The notes under the pieces are model-generated. The model searched no databases. It saw only the letters and a list, made by a program, of their open reading frames with translations, and was not told the DNA's origin. Position numbers and translations under genes: made by a program. A DNA stretch of 64,000 nucleotides, from contig NZ_QVQH01000013.1 of assembly GCF_003428645.1 (NCBI RefSeq), forward strand, positions 1 to 64,000. The letters are read 5' to 3'. The stretch comes from Geodermatophilus marinus (GTDB lineage Bacteria > Actinomycetota > Actinomycetes > Mycobacteriales > Geodermatophilaceae). Below are positions 23,454 to 32,216 of this stretch, piece after piece (the first letter of the stretch is position 1; every line of letters begins with the position of its first letter).

Positions 23454-24821
23454 TCATGCGCAGCAGCTGGTCGGCTTGTCGGTGCGGAACAGTCCGGCGG
23501 CGATGCGCAGCGCTTCGCTCATCGTGAGGTAGGGCGCCCACGTGTCGGCCAGGTCGTCGACGGTCAGCCCAAACTTGATCGCGTAGGTGGCGGCAAGCAT
23601 CACGTCACCGGCGCCGTCGAGTACGGCGTGCACGCCCAGCACCTTGCCGGTGTCGGCGTCGATGACCAGCTTGAGGGCGCCGCGGGTGTCCCGGTTGGCC
23701 AGCGCCCGCGGGATGTCCTGCGCGCCGAGCACCCGGCAGTCGCAAGCGTGACCGCGCGCGAGCGCCTGCTCCTCGGTGAGGCCGGCACTGCCCAGCTGCG
23801 GCGTCGTGAACGTCACCCCGGGCAGTCCGCGGTAGTCCACGGTTGTCGGCGCACCAAGCGCTCCTGCGGCAGCGGCGTGCCCGGTCTGCGCGGCGACGTA
23901 GACGTACTGCGGCGCCCGAGAAACGTCGCCGGCAGCGAAGATCCGCGGATTCGTGGTGCGCTGGTGCGCGTCGACCACGACGAAGCCCCGCTCATCGGTC
24001 GTCACCCCCGCCGCCTCCAGACCCAGGTCGCCGGTGTCGGCGTACCGGCCGGTGGCCACCAGAAGTCGCTGCCCTTGCGCCTCCCGGCCGCCGCTTGTCG
24101 TGACCACGATGCCGTCGGCGCTGCCGGCCACGGCCACCCCGCGCTCCTCGACCACGGTGATGCCGTCGTCGGCGAACACCTCACGCAACACCGCAGCGAT
24201 TTCTGGCTCCGTGTGCGGCGCGAACCGGCCCACGACGGTGACCTGCACGCCCAGGTGCGCGAAGAGCTGCGCCTGCTCCAGCCCGACGTAGCCGCCGCCC
24301 AGCACGACCAGCGACTCCGGCAGCCGGGTCAGCTCCATCGCCGTGGTGGAGGTCACGTAGTCGACGCCGGCCAGGCCGGGCAGGTCGGGGATGTGCGGGG
24401 CCGCGCCGGTGGCCACCACGTACGCAGGCGCCACCAGTGGCTGCCCGTCGACCTCGAGGGTCTGCTCGTCGACGAACCGGGCGTGCCCGTACCGGACGGG
24501 GAAACCGTGCGCCTCGGCGACGTCGGCGTACTTGAGCTGCCGCAGCCGGTCGATGAGCTCCTGCTTCTGCTCGGTCAGTGCGGCCATGTCCACGTCGCCG
24601 GCGCCGGTCGGCACCGCCGGGAACGGGTTGACCTGGGCACGGTGCCGCCGGCCGGCGGCGGCGAGCAGGTTCTTGCTCGGTACGCAGCCGATGTTCAGGC
24701 AGGTCCCACCCAGCGGTCCATGCTCGACCAGCACGGCGGACTTGCCGCGGGAGCGTGCCTCGATGCCGGCAGCCATCGCCGCCCCGCCGGTTCCGATGAC
24801 TACCAGATCGACTGCGTCCAC
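23454..24821 (-). CDS. merA: Mercuric reductase
   Basis: The 455-residue flavoprotein disulfide reductase reduces Hg(II) to Hg(0) with NADPH in the cytosol. An FAD-binding dinucleotide fold (VIGTGGAAMAAGIEARSRG) is followed by the redox-active GGTCLNIGCVPSKN, an NADPH fold (LVVLGGGYVGLEQAQLFAHLG) and the second FAD motif (RIFAAGDVS). The C-terminus ends PTSCCA, the vicinal Cys pair that distinguishes MerA from lipoamide dehydrogenase. The N-terminal HMA domain of many MerA proteins is absent. GTG 24821 is preceded by GGAGGAG; the longer reading to 24875 would cover the promoter. Divergent merR and a MerR-type promoter support the assignment. Confidence 0.92.
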   Translation of the reverse strand: MDAVDLVVIGTGGAAMAAGIEARSRGKSAVLVEHGPLGGTCLNIGCVPSKNLLAAAGRRHRAQVNPFPAVPTGAGDVDMAALTEQKQELIDRLRQLKYADVAEAHGFPVRYGHARFVDEQTLEVDGQPLVAPAYVVATGAAPHIPDLPGLAGVDYVTSTTAMELTRLPESLVVLGGGYVGLEQAQLFAHLGVQVTVVGRFAPHTEPEIAAVLREVFADDGITVVEERGVAVAGSADGIVVTTSGGREAQGQRLLVATGRYADTGDLGLEAAGVTTDERGFVVVDAHQRTTNPRIFAAGDVSRAPQYVYVAAQTGHAAAAGALGAPTTVDYRGLPGVTFTTPQLGSAGLTEEQALARGHACDCRVLGAQDIPRALANRDTRGALKLVIDADTGKVLGVHAVLDGAGDVMLAATYAIKFGLTVDDLADTWAPYLTMSEALRIAAGLFRTDKPTSCCA

Positions 24822-24860
24822 GTGCCGCTCCTCCGCTTGGCTCGATGACCTGGTAGCCGA

Positions 24861-24891
24861 CGCTAGGGCTTCCACTGGGCTGGAAGGTCAA
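24861..24891 (-). promoter_or_regulatory. MerR-controlled promoter with 19-bp spacer
   Basis: On the minus strand TTGACC (24886-24891) and CTAGCG (24861-24866) are -35 and -10 elements separated by 19 bases, the overlong spacing characteristic of MerR-activated promoters. The spacer is covered by the dyad CTTCCA-GCCCAG-TGGAAG (24869-24886). It drives merA, whose start is 40 bases downstream, and also lies just before merR on the other strand. Confidence 0.88.
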
Positions 24892-24907
24892 GTCGTAGGG
24901 TGCGCCG

Positions 24908-25333
24908 GTGCGTATCGGCCAGCTCGCCGCCCGAACCGGGCTGACGACCAAGACGATCCGGTTCTACGAATCCGCCGGCGTACTTCCCGCACCGGCTCGG
25001 CGTCCCTCCGGCTACCGGGACTACGACGAGGACGCCGTCGACCGGTTGGCATTCGTCAAAGCGGCCCAAGCCGCCGGGCTCAGCCTGGCCGAGATCCGCG
25101 AGATCATCACCGTCCGGGCGAGCAGCGGAGCTCCGTGCCAGCACGTCCTCACCCTGCTGGACAGCCACGCCGCCGACCTCGACCGGCGCATCGCCGAGCT
25201 GACCGCGTTACGCGCGGACGTCGAACGGCTCCGCTCCCGGGCGGGCACCCTGGACCCGGCCACGTGCAGCCCCGCCGCCGTCTGCCAGGTGATACCCGCC
25301 GACGTCGTTGCACGGCACGTGCCCACCAGCTGA
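24908..25333 (+). CDS. merR: MerR-family metal-responsive regulator
   Basis: The 141-residue protein has an N-terminal HTH (IGQLAARTGLTTKTIRFYES), a long coiled-coil dimer helix and the metal-binding cysteines: C at about residue 79 (SSGAPCQHVL), and a second pair near the C-terminus (PATCSPAAVCQV). This Cys arrangement is that of thiophilic sensors (MerR, and the related Cd/Zn/Pb sensors). Divergent position from merA with the shared operator makes mercury the best guess. It represses without metal and twists the 19-bp-spacer promoter into activity with metal. Its last 126 bases overlap the convergent HTH gene. Confidence 0.88.
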   Translation: MRIGQLAARTGLTTKTIRFYESAGVLPAPARRPSGYRDYDEDAVDRLAFVKAAQAAGLSLAEIREIITVRASSGAPCQHVLTLLDSHAADLDRRIAELTALRADVERLRSRAGTLDPATCSPAAVCQVIPADVVARHVPTS

Positions 25334-25735
25334 CGCCGGGTCACGCGTCCTGGCGCCGGCAGGGATGCCGAGAGCGCGGGACACCCGGTTCAGCGCCGTC
25401 AGGTCGTGCCGGTGGCCCCGGCCCTGCTCGATGCGCTGGCAAGTCATGATCGGCACGCCTGCCAGCTGGGCCAGTTGCTCCAGGGACAGGCCGCGGGCCA
25501 AGCGCAGCACCCGCAGCGTAGGGCGAGCCGGGTCGACGTCGTACAGAGCGACCGGGTCAACGCCGAGGGCGGCTGCCAGCCGCGGCACGTACCGCGCCTG
25601 CGGTGCGTGCGCGCCCCGCCTCCAGTCCCGGACGCGGTCGGCCGAGCGCACGCCGGCCTGCTGGGCGAGATCTTCGCGGGTCAACCCGGCGGCGAGCCGA
25701 GCGTGCCGCAGCCGGTCGCCGCAGAAGTGCCCCAC
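25208..25735 (-). CDS. Protein with two XRE-type helix-turn-helix domains
   Basis: The 175-residue product has two tandem HTH_3/Cro domains: LRHARLAAGLTREDLAQQAG with a diverged second helix, and LRLARGLSLEQLAQLAGVPI followed by MTCQRIEQGRGHRHDLTALN. Tandem XRE domains are common in actinobacterial plasmid and prophage regulators. The last 40-odd residues, Gly/Ala/Arg-rich, are encoded antisense to the 3' end of merR, an unusual 126-base convergent overlap, so the C-terminus may be poorly conserved. It may control the conjugation genes that follow or simply itself. Confidence 0.7.
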   Translation of the reverse strand: MGHFCGDRLRHARLAAGLTREDLAQQAGVRSADRVRDWRRGAHAPQARYVPRLAAALGVDPVALYDVDPARPTLRVLRLARGLSLEQLAQLAGVPIMTCQRIEQGRGHRHDLTALNRVSRALGIPAGARTRDPASAGGHVPCNDVGGYHLADGGGAARGRVQGARPGAEPFDVRA

Positions 25736-25924
25736 CGGCGCATCGTGACACCGGCCGTGGGTTCATCACCACCGGTTCGTCCCAGTCCTCGACCTCGCTG
25801 ACGCCGCTCCTAGTGTCGCTCCATGGCTCCCGGTGGCGGCTTGCGAGTCCTCGACCGCCGCCGGCGGGACCACTGGAGTCACCTCGGCTGCCTCTGGGCC
25901 ATGGGGCCGGCTCGGCTGCGCCGA

Positions 25925-26263
25925 TCAGGAGCTCCCCGTGGCCACCGGTCTCGCCGGAGTGGCCGCTGGCCGTTCGGTCATCTTCGTCAGCCGCCGTACC
26001 TCGGCGGTATCCATCTCCAGCAGCGCGGCCGCCCGCTCAGCCGAGACATCCTCGGCCAGGAGGGCGCGCAGCGTCTCAGCGAGCGTCGCCGTCGCCGCCT
26101 GCAGCCCCTGCTCGGTCTCCCGTCGCGCCTCCAGGGCCACGAGCGCCTCGGCCGTCGCCTGCTCGACCCGACGGTCGTGTTCATCGCGGGCGGCGTCCAG
26201 GGCCCGTCGTCGCTCCCGCGCCTTCGTCAGCGCCGCCGCCTGCCGACTCACCGTTCTGGCCAC
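25925..26263 (-). CDS. Small coiled-coil protein upstream of the relaxase gene
   Basis: The 112-residue, highly charged protein is predicted as a long coiled coil (residues 10-75, Ala/Arg/Glu-rich) followed by a short HTH-like segment, EDVSAERAAALLEMDTAEVRRL. I do not recognise the family by name. It is divergent from traA, separated by about 220 bases, where relaxosome accessory proteins such as MobC/TraK-type DNA binders are often encoded. Such a role is possible but unproven. Confidence 0.6.
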   Translation of the reverse strand: MARTVSRQAAALTKARERRRALDAARDEHDRRVEQATAEALVALEARRETEQGLQAATATLAETLRALLAEDVSAERAAALLEMDTAEVRRLTKMTERPAATPARPVATGSS

Positions 26264-26483
26264 CGCTTCCTCCGCTCTCTCAGCTGACCGACCGCCGGAT
26301 CGTCACACGCCCTCATGACACGGCTGCCGGCTCGAGCGTCACCCCAGCAGGCCGACGTCTGGAGCCGGCGTCACCCCGACCCCTCCGACCTGACACACCT
26401 CATGCATCACGGCCCGGACCGCCGCTTGTCGATGCGCCGCGGCGCCGGAGCGTGGCAGAGGTGCTCGCGATTGTCGGGTCGTG
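26264..26483. promoter_or_regulatory. traA upstream region with two GTCACCCC motifs; possible oriT
   Basis: This divergent gap contains GTCACCCC at 26338-26345 and again at 26370-26377, in the same orientation and 32 bp apart (three helical turns). The same octamer is clustered upstream of the type IV secretion operon. The gap is also the most likely place for the transfer origin, since MobF relaxases often nick near their own gene, but I could not identify a nick site. Confidence 0.5.
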
Positions 26484-29400
26484 ATGACGCTGCACAAGCT
26501 CACCGCGGGGGACGGATACACGTATCTGACCCGCCAGGTGGCTGCGCACGACGCCACGACCCGCGGGTTCGACAACCTGGGCGACTACTACAGCGAGAAG
26601 GGCGAGGCTCCGGGCGTCTGGATGGGACGCGGGCTTGCCGCCGTGCCCGATTTTACGGTCGGTGACCGGGTCACCGAGGCGCAGATGGTCGCGCTGTTCG
26701 GGGAAGGGCGACACCCCAATGCCGACCAGATCGAGCGCGATGCACAGCTTGCTGGGAAGACCCCCCAGCAGGTCGATCAGGCCAGCCGCCTGGGCGCGCC
26801 CTACCGGATTCACGAGCAGGCCAACGTGTTCCACCGCCGCTCGGCAGGGGCGTTCCGCGACCACAACACCGCGCTCGGCCTGCCCGCCGACACCCCCGTG
26901 CCGGCCGAGGAACGAGCCCGCATCCGCACCGAGCTGGCCTCGACGATGTTCGTCGAGACCTACGGGCGTCCGCCGGCCGACGCCCGCGAACTCTCCGGTC
27001 ATCTGGCCCGCATCTCCCGGCAGGCCACCACCGCGGTCGCCGGGTACGACCTGACGTTCAGCCCGGTCAAGAGCGTCTCCACGCTGTGGGCGATCGCCCC
27101 GCCAGAGGTCGCAGCCGTCATCGAGCAGGCGCACGCCGACGCGGTGGCAGACACCCTGACCTGGTTGGAGGACCACGCCGCCTACACCCGCACGGGCCGC
27201 AACGGTGTGGCGCAGGTGGAGGTACGCGGGCTGATCGCGGCGGCGTTCACCCATCGCGACTCACGGGCCGGCGACCCGGATCTGCACACCCACGTGGCCG
27301 TCAGCAACAAGGTGCAGACCCGCGACGGGCGGTGGCTAGCGCTCGACGGTCGGCTGCTCTACAAGAACAACGTCACCGCCTCCGAGCGGTACAACACCCG
27401 CCTGCAGGCTCTGCTCACCGAGCGGCTCGGCGTCCGCTTCGCCGACCGTCCCGGCGCCGACCCGAGCAAGCGCCCGGTGCGCGAGATCGTCGGCGTCGAT
27501 GGCGAGCTGCCCAGCCTCTGGTCGTCGCGGCGGGCGTCGATCGATAGCCGCCGCGCGGAGCTGTCGGCGCAGTTCCAGGCCGACCACGGGCGACCGCCGA
27601 CGCCGAAGGAGGCCGTGTCCCTGGCGCAGCGGGCCAACCTCGAGACCCGGCAGCGTAAGCACCAGCCCCGCTCCTACGCCGAGCAGCGCGCCGCCTGGCG
27701 CACCGAGGCGCTGGCGGTGCTGGGCGGCGAGAGCGGCCTGCGCGACTACCTCCGGGGTGCACTCGCCCCCCGCCGCGGACCCGAGGCGAAGCGCCCGACG
27801 CGCAGATGGATCGACCAGACCGCCCAGCACGTGCTGTCGGCGGTGCAGAGCTCGCGTGCGACCTGGCAGGTCAACCACGTCCGCGCCGAGGCCGAGCGGC
27901 AGGCTCGCGCCGCCGCGATCCGGCTGACCGACCTCGACGGAGCCACCGACGCCGTCGTCGAGAGAGCGCTGTCCCTGTCGACGCCGTTGGGCAGCCGTGA
28001 GCCGGTGGCCGAGCCAGCCGCGCTACGCCGCTCGGACGGCAGCTCCGTCTACACCGTGGCCGGTTCGGCGCTGTACACCTCGACCGAGATCCTCGCCGCC
28101 GAGCGCGCCATCCTCGCCGCGGCCGGACGCCGTGACGGACGCGTGGTGCCGGCTGCGGCCGTCGACGTCGCACTGCTGGAGTCCACCGCCAACCGGATCG
28201 AGCTCAACCCCGGCCAGGTGCAGCTGGTCCGCCAGCTGGCCACCTCCGGCACCCGGGTGCAACTGGCACTGGCCCCGGCAGGCACCGGGAAGACCACCGC
28301 CCTGCGTGCGCTGTCCGCGGCATGGCGGGCCGACGGTGGCAACGTCGTCGGCCTTGCTCCCTCGGCAGCTGCGGCGGCGGCGCTGGGTGAGGAGGTCGGC
28401 ACCGACACCGACACTCTCGCCAAGCTGATCCACGCACTATCCACCGGCAACGCCGTCCCGCCCTGGGTCAAGCGCATCGGCCCGGACAGCCTCGTGGTCG
28501 TCGACGAAGCGGGCATGGCCAGCACCCTCGACCTGGCCCGGGCGATCGCGTTCATCACCGAGGCCGGCGGGTCGGTCCGGCTGATCGGCGACGACCAGCA
28601 GCTGGCGGCGATCGGCGCCGGCGGAGTGCTGCGCGACATCGCCGCCGCTCACGGTGCGGTCACCCTCTCGCAGGTCCTGCGCTTCACCGACCCCGATACC
28701 GGTGCTCCTGACCACGCCGAGGGCGCCGCGTCCCTGGCGTTGCGCGACGGCGACCCGGCCGCCCTCGCCTACTACATCGATCACGGACGCGTGCATGTCG
28801 GGGACCTGGCCACGGTGACCGACGACGCCTACACCGCCTGGTCGAACGACCGCGCCGCCGGGCGCGACGCCATCATGCTGGCGCCCACCCGCGAGCTGGT
28901 CGCCGAACTGAACACCCGCGCCCGCCGCGACCGCCTCGCCCAGCAGAACGGCGCGATCGGTCCCCAGGTCACCCTCGCCGACGCTTCGCAGGCCTCCGCC
29001 GGCGATGCGGTCATCACCCGCCGCAACGAGCGCACCCTCCCGATCGGCGCCACCGACTGGGTCAAGAACGGCGACCGGTTCACGGTCACCGCCGTCCGCG
29101 ACACCGGCGCCCTCGACGTCGTCCACCAGCGCACCGGACGGCGCCTCACCCTGCCCGCCGACTACGTCAGCGACCACGTCAGCCTGGGCTACGCCACCAC
29201 CGTGCACGGCGCGCAAGGCCTCACCGCCGACACCTGCTACACCGTCGCAACCGGCGAAGAGTCGCGCCAACTGCTCTACGTCGCCCTGACCCGCGGCCGA
29301 CACGCCAACCACCTCTTCCTCACCACCGCCAGCGACGGCGACCCGCACAGCGTGATCACCCGCGACGCGCTGCTGCCGCCCACCGCCGTCGACGTCTTGA

Positions 29401-32093
29401 CTCGTGTGCTGGCTCGCGATGGCGCCCCGACCTCAGCCACCAGCCAGGCCCGCGAGCTGACCGATCCCGCCGCTCTGCTTGCTTGCGCCGCAGATCGGTA
29501 CTACGACGCGCTCAACACCGCCGCGGAGGAGCGCCTGGGCCTAGAGGTGCTCGAGGCCATCGACGCTGCCGCCGACGCCGCGATGCCGGGCCTGACCACG
29601 CAGGCGGCCTACCCCGTCCTGCGCGCGCACCTGGCGCTGTGCGCCGTCTCCGGTCGTGATCCCTCCGACGTCCTCCGGCAGGCCCTGGCCTCGGATCGAC
29701 GTCTGGACGACGCCCGCGATGTGGCCGCGGTCCTGGACTGGCGTATCGACCCCACCGGACGACACTCACCCGGGACCGGCCCCCTGCCGTGGCTGCCTGG
29801 CCTTCCGAAGACGCTCGGCGACGACCTCGAGTGGGGCCCCTACCTCGCCGACTCCGCCGATCAGGTCAGCTCACCGGCCGTCGATGTCGCCGCCCGTGCA
29901 CGCGCCTGGACCCCCACCAGCGCTCCCGCGTGGGCGCTTCCGCTCATCGACCGCGATCCCCAGCTGGTCGCCGATCTCGCCGTCTGGCGCACCGCCCACA
30001 GCGTTGACGACGCCGACCGCCGTCCCACCGGCCCGGCGCTGCCGCGCGCCGCTGACGCCCGGGCCCAGCGGGCGCTTGACGACCGCGTCACGCGGCTGCT
30101 CGGCGACGGGCGCGCGCTCACCGCGCGCTGGGCACCGCTTGTCGACAGCATCGACCCACGCATCGCCGGCGACCCCTACTGGCCGGTCCTGGCCGAGCGG
30201 CTCGCCGCCGCCGACCGCGTCGGCATCGACATCACCGCGCTCGCCCGGGCCGTCGCCGCCGAACGTCCCCTGCCGGACGAGCAGCCCGCCGCCGCGCTGT
30301 GGTGGCGCCTGTGTCGGCACCTCTCCCCCGCCGCGATGACCGCCACCGATTCCTACGTCCCGGAGACGCTGCGCCCGGACTGGACCCCGGTTCTGGCCAG
30401 CGTCCTCGGCTCTGAAGCAGCCGAGCGGGTGGTCGCCGACCCTGCCTGGCCCGCGCTGGTCGCCGCCGTCACCGCTGCCCGCCCCGCCGGTTGGCAGCCC
30501 GACCAGGTGCTGTCCACGGCCCATGACCTGCTGCGCGCCGGTCATCCCGACGACGACCAACTGCGCCCGGATGAGCTGGCCACCGCCCTGGTGTGGCGGA
30601 TCCGCGTGCTCACCGACCCAGCGTCCGCCGCACGCGCACACGCGCCGACGCCGCCGATCGACCTCGATCAGCTGCCCACTGCAGACGGAGTAGCCGCCGA
30701 CGACTGGCTGGCCGGTCTGGTCGAACCCGACGACACCGAACTTCTCCATGAGGACCTGTACGGGGACGACCCGGCCGGTGACGAACATCATGTCTCGACA
30801 CCAACCGACCGCCGGGCCACCAACCCGAGTCACCTAGCCGCAACTGACCGGGCTGACGAAGAGGGAGTTGGCGTTGACCGGGATCGTCTCCTGGAGCTCA
30901 ACCAGCAGGCCGCCGACTTCTTCGCCGCTCACTTCCGTGACTCTTGGGCGCCGGCCTACCTGACCGACCGGCTCGGCACCGACCTTGCCGACGAGGAGCC
31001 GTTCACCCTCGGCTACACACCCGTGGGCTGGACCGCACTGACCAGCCACCTGCGCCGCCTCGGCGCCACCGACGCCGAGATCGTCGCCGCCGGCCTCGGC
31101 AGCTACGCATCCACCGGCCGGGTCATCGACCGCTTCCGCGACCGGCTCGTCTTCGCCATCCGCGATGGCGAAGGGATCCACGGCTGGATCGGCCGCCGCA
31201 ACCCCGACCACGACGAGGACGGGACCCCCGCCGGCCCCAAGTACCTCAACACCGCGGAGACCGCGCTGTTCACCAAGGGCCACGAGCTGTACGGCCTCAC
31301 CGAAGGCGCCACCGCGCTGACCGGCGGTGCCGTCCCGGTCCTCGTGGAAGGCCCCCTCGACGCGCTGGCAGTCACCCTCGCCGGCGACGGCGACTACGTC
31401 GGCATCGCCCCACTGGGCACGGCCTTCACCGACGCACAGGCCGACGCGCTACGCCCATTCATCGGCGGCGGAAAGCCCGGGATCATCGTCGCCACCGACG
31501 CCGACCGGGCTGGACAGCGGGCCGCCCAGCGGATCTTCTGGCAGCTCACCGCCCGTGGTGACGATCCCCGCCACCTCGCCATTCCGACCGGCAAGGACCC
31601 CGCCGAGCTGCTGCAGACGGCCGGCGCCGCCGCTCTGCGTCGGGCCCTTGCGGCCTCCGACAGCCTGGCCAGCGCACTCATCGACGCCCGCGTCGCCGTC
31701 TACGCCGACCGGTTCGACACCGTCGAAGGCCAGGTCCACGCCGCTCGCCGCGCCGCCGAGGTCATCGCCGCCCTCCCCGCCGAGAGCTGGCCGGCGCACC
31801 TCACCCACGTCGTGGCCCGCACCAGCATCGCGCCCGATATCGCACTGTCCGAAGTCTTCGACGCCGCTCGAGCGCGGACCGAAGATGCTCACGTGCCGGC
31901 CCGCACAAGGCCGCCCGATCGGCTGCCCGAGCTGGCCACTGACCCGAGGGTGGAGGCCTCCGTCCCCGGCATGTCCCACAGAGAGACAGGGCCGGAAACG
32001 CTGGGCGACAGTGTGCAGGCAGCCCAGCGAGGTGCGTCCGCGGGCCGAATCCCTCGCCTCCCAGCTCGGCCGCGGCCACGCCAAGGGTTGTGA
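26484..32093 (+). CDS. traA: TraA: MobF relaxase-helicase fused to a primase-like Toprim domain
   Basis: The 1,869-residue protein begins with a TrwC-type relaxase: candidate nicking tyrosines in DGYTYLTRQV and LGDYYSEKG, and the metal triad in HRDSRAGDPDLHTHVAVSN (about residues 255-275). A RecD/TraI-like helicase follows, with Walker A APAGTGKTTALRAL near 600 and Walker B VVVDEAGMAS near 672. The last third contains a DnaG-like N-terminal fold (AADFFAAHF, YASTGRVIDRFRDRLVFAI, GPKYLNT) and Toprim motifs VEGPLDAL near 1622 and ATDADRAGQ near 1671. It would nick oriT, unwind the transferred strand and may prime its copy. ATG 26484 is chosen; GTG 26481 is adjacent. Confidence 0.92.
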   Translation: MTLHKLTAGDGYTYLTRQVAAHDATTRGFDNLGDYYSEKGEAPGVWMGRGLAAVPDFTVGDRVTEAQMVALFGEGRHPNADQIERDAQLAGKTPQQVDQASRLGAPYRIHEQANVFHRRSAGAFRDHNTALGLPADTPVPAEERARIRTELASTMFVETYGRPPADARELSGHLARISRQATTAVAGYDLTFSPVKSVSTLWAIAPPEVAAVIEQAHADAVADTLTWLEDHAAYTRTGRNGVAQVEVRGLIAAAFTHRDSRAGDPDLHTHVAVSNKVQTRDGRWLALDGRLLYKNNVTASERYNTRLQALLTERLGVRFADRPGADPSKRPVREIVGVDGELPSLWSSRRASIDSRRAELSAQFQADHGRPPTPKEAVSLAQRANLETRQRKHQPRSYAEQRAAWRTEALAVLGGESGLRDYLRGALAPRRGPEAKRPTRRWIDQTAQHVLSAVQSSRATWQVNHVRAEAERQARAAAIRLTDLDGATDAVVERALSLSTPLGSREPVAEPAALRRSDGSSVYTVAGSALYTSTEILAAERAILAAAGRRDGRVVPAAAVDVALLESTANRIELNPGQVQLVRQLATSGTRVQLALAPAGTGKTTALRALSAAWRADGGNVVGLAPSAAAAAALGEEVGTDTDTLAKLIHALSTGNAVPPWVKRIGPDSLVVVDEAGMASTLDLARAIAFITEAGGSVRLIGDDQQLAAIGAGGVLRDIAAAHGAVTLSQVLRFTDPDTGAPDHAEGAASLALRDGDPAALAYYIDHGRVHVGDLATVTDDAYTAWSNDRAAGRDAIMLAPTRELVAELNTRARRDRLAQQNGAIGPQVTLADASQASAGDAVITRRNERTLPIGATDWVKNGDRFTVTAVRDTGALDVVHQRTGRRLTLPADYVSDHVSLGYATTVHGAQGLTADTCYTVATGEESRQLLYVALTRGRHANHLFLTTASDGDPHSVITRDALLPPTAVDVLTRVLARDGAPTSATSQARELTDPAALLACAADRYYDALNTAAEERLGLEVLEAIDAAADAAMPGLTTQAAYPVLRAHLALCAVSGRDPSDVLRQALASDRRLDDARDVAAVLDWRIDPTGRHSPGTGPLPWLPGLPKTLGDDLEWGPYLADSADQVSSPAVDVAARARAWTPTSAPAWALPLIDRDPQLVADLAVWRTAHSVDDADRRPTGPALPRAADARAQRALDDRVTRLLGDGRALTARWAPLVDSIDPRIAGDPYWPVLAERLAAADRVGIDITALARAVAAERPLPDEQPAAALWWRLCRHLSPAAMTATDSYVPETLRPDWTPVLASVLGSEAAERVVADPAWPALVAAVTAARPAGWQPDQVLSTAHDLLRAGHPDDDQLRPDELATALVWRIRVLTDPASAARAHAPTPPIDLDQLPTADGVAADDWLAGLVEPDDTELLHEDLYGDDPAGDEHHVSTPTDRRATNPSHLAATDRADEEGVGVDRDRLLELNQQAADFFAAHFRDSWAPAYLTDRLGTDLADEEPFTLGYTPVGWTALTSHLRRLGATDAEIVAAGLGSYASTGRVIDRFRDRLVFAIRDGEGIHGWIGRRNPDHDEDGTPAGPKYLNTAETALFTKGHELYGLTEGATALTGGAVPVLVEGPLDALAVTLAGDGDYVGIAPLGTAFTDAQADALRPFIGGGKPGIIVATDADRAGQRAAQRIFWQLTARGDDPRHLAIPTGKDPAELLQTAGAAALRRALAASDSLASALIDARVAVYADRFDTVEGQVHAARRAAEVIAALPAESWPAHLTHVVARTSIAPDIALSEVFDAARARTEDAHVPARTRPPDRLPELATDPRVEASVPGMSHRETGPETLGDSVQAAQRGASAGRIPRLPARPRPRQGL

Positions 32094-32216
32094 TTCGTGA
32101 GCAGGTGCCTCTCAAAGCTCGTGCCACCGCCAGGCAGCCCGTCCCCTGAAGGCGGCGGCAGGGGAACCTGCTCTCGTGTGGCGACGGATCGTATCCGCTA
32201 AGCGTTGAGGCCCGCA

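Noticed and set aside
22254-24848. An 864-codon plus-strand open frame
   Set aside because: It is antisense to the MFS exporter and merA, with no domain and a composition typical of reverse-strand GC-rich shadows.
32094-32216. Continuation of traA or a small gene after its stop
   Set aside because: Only 123 bases lie between the convergent stops and no frame shows coding character.
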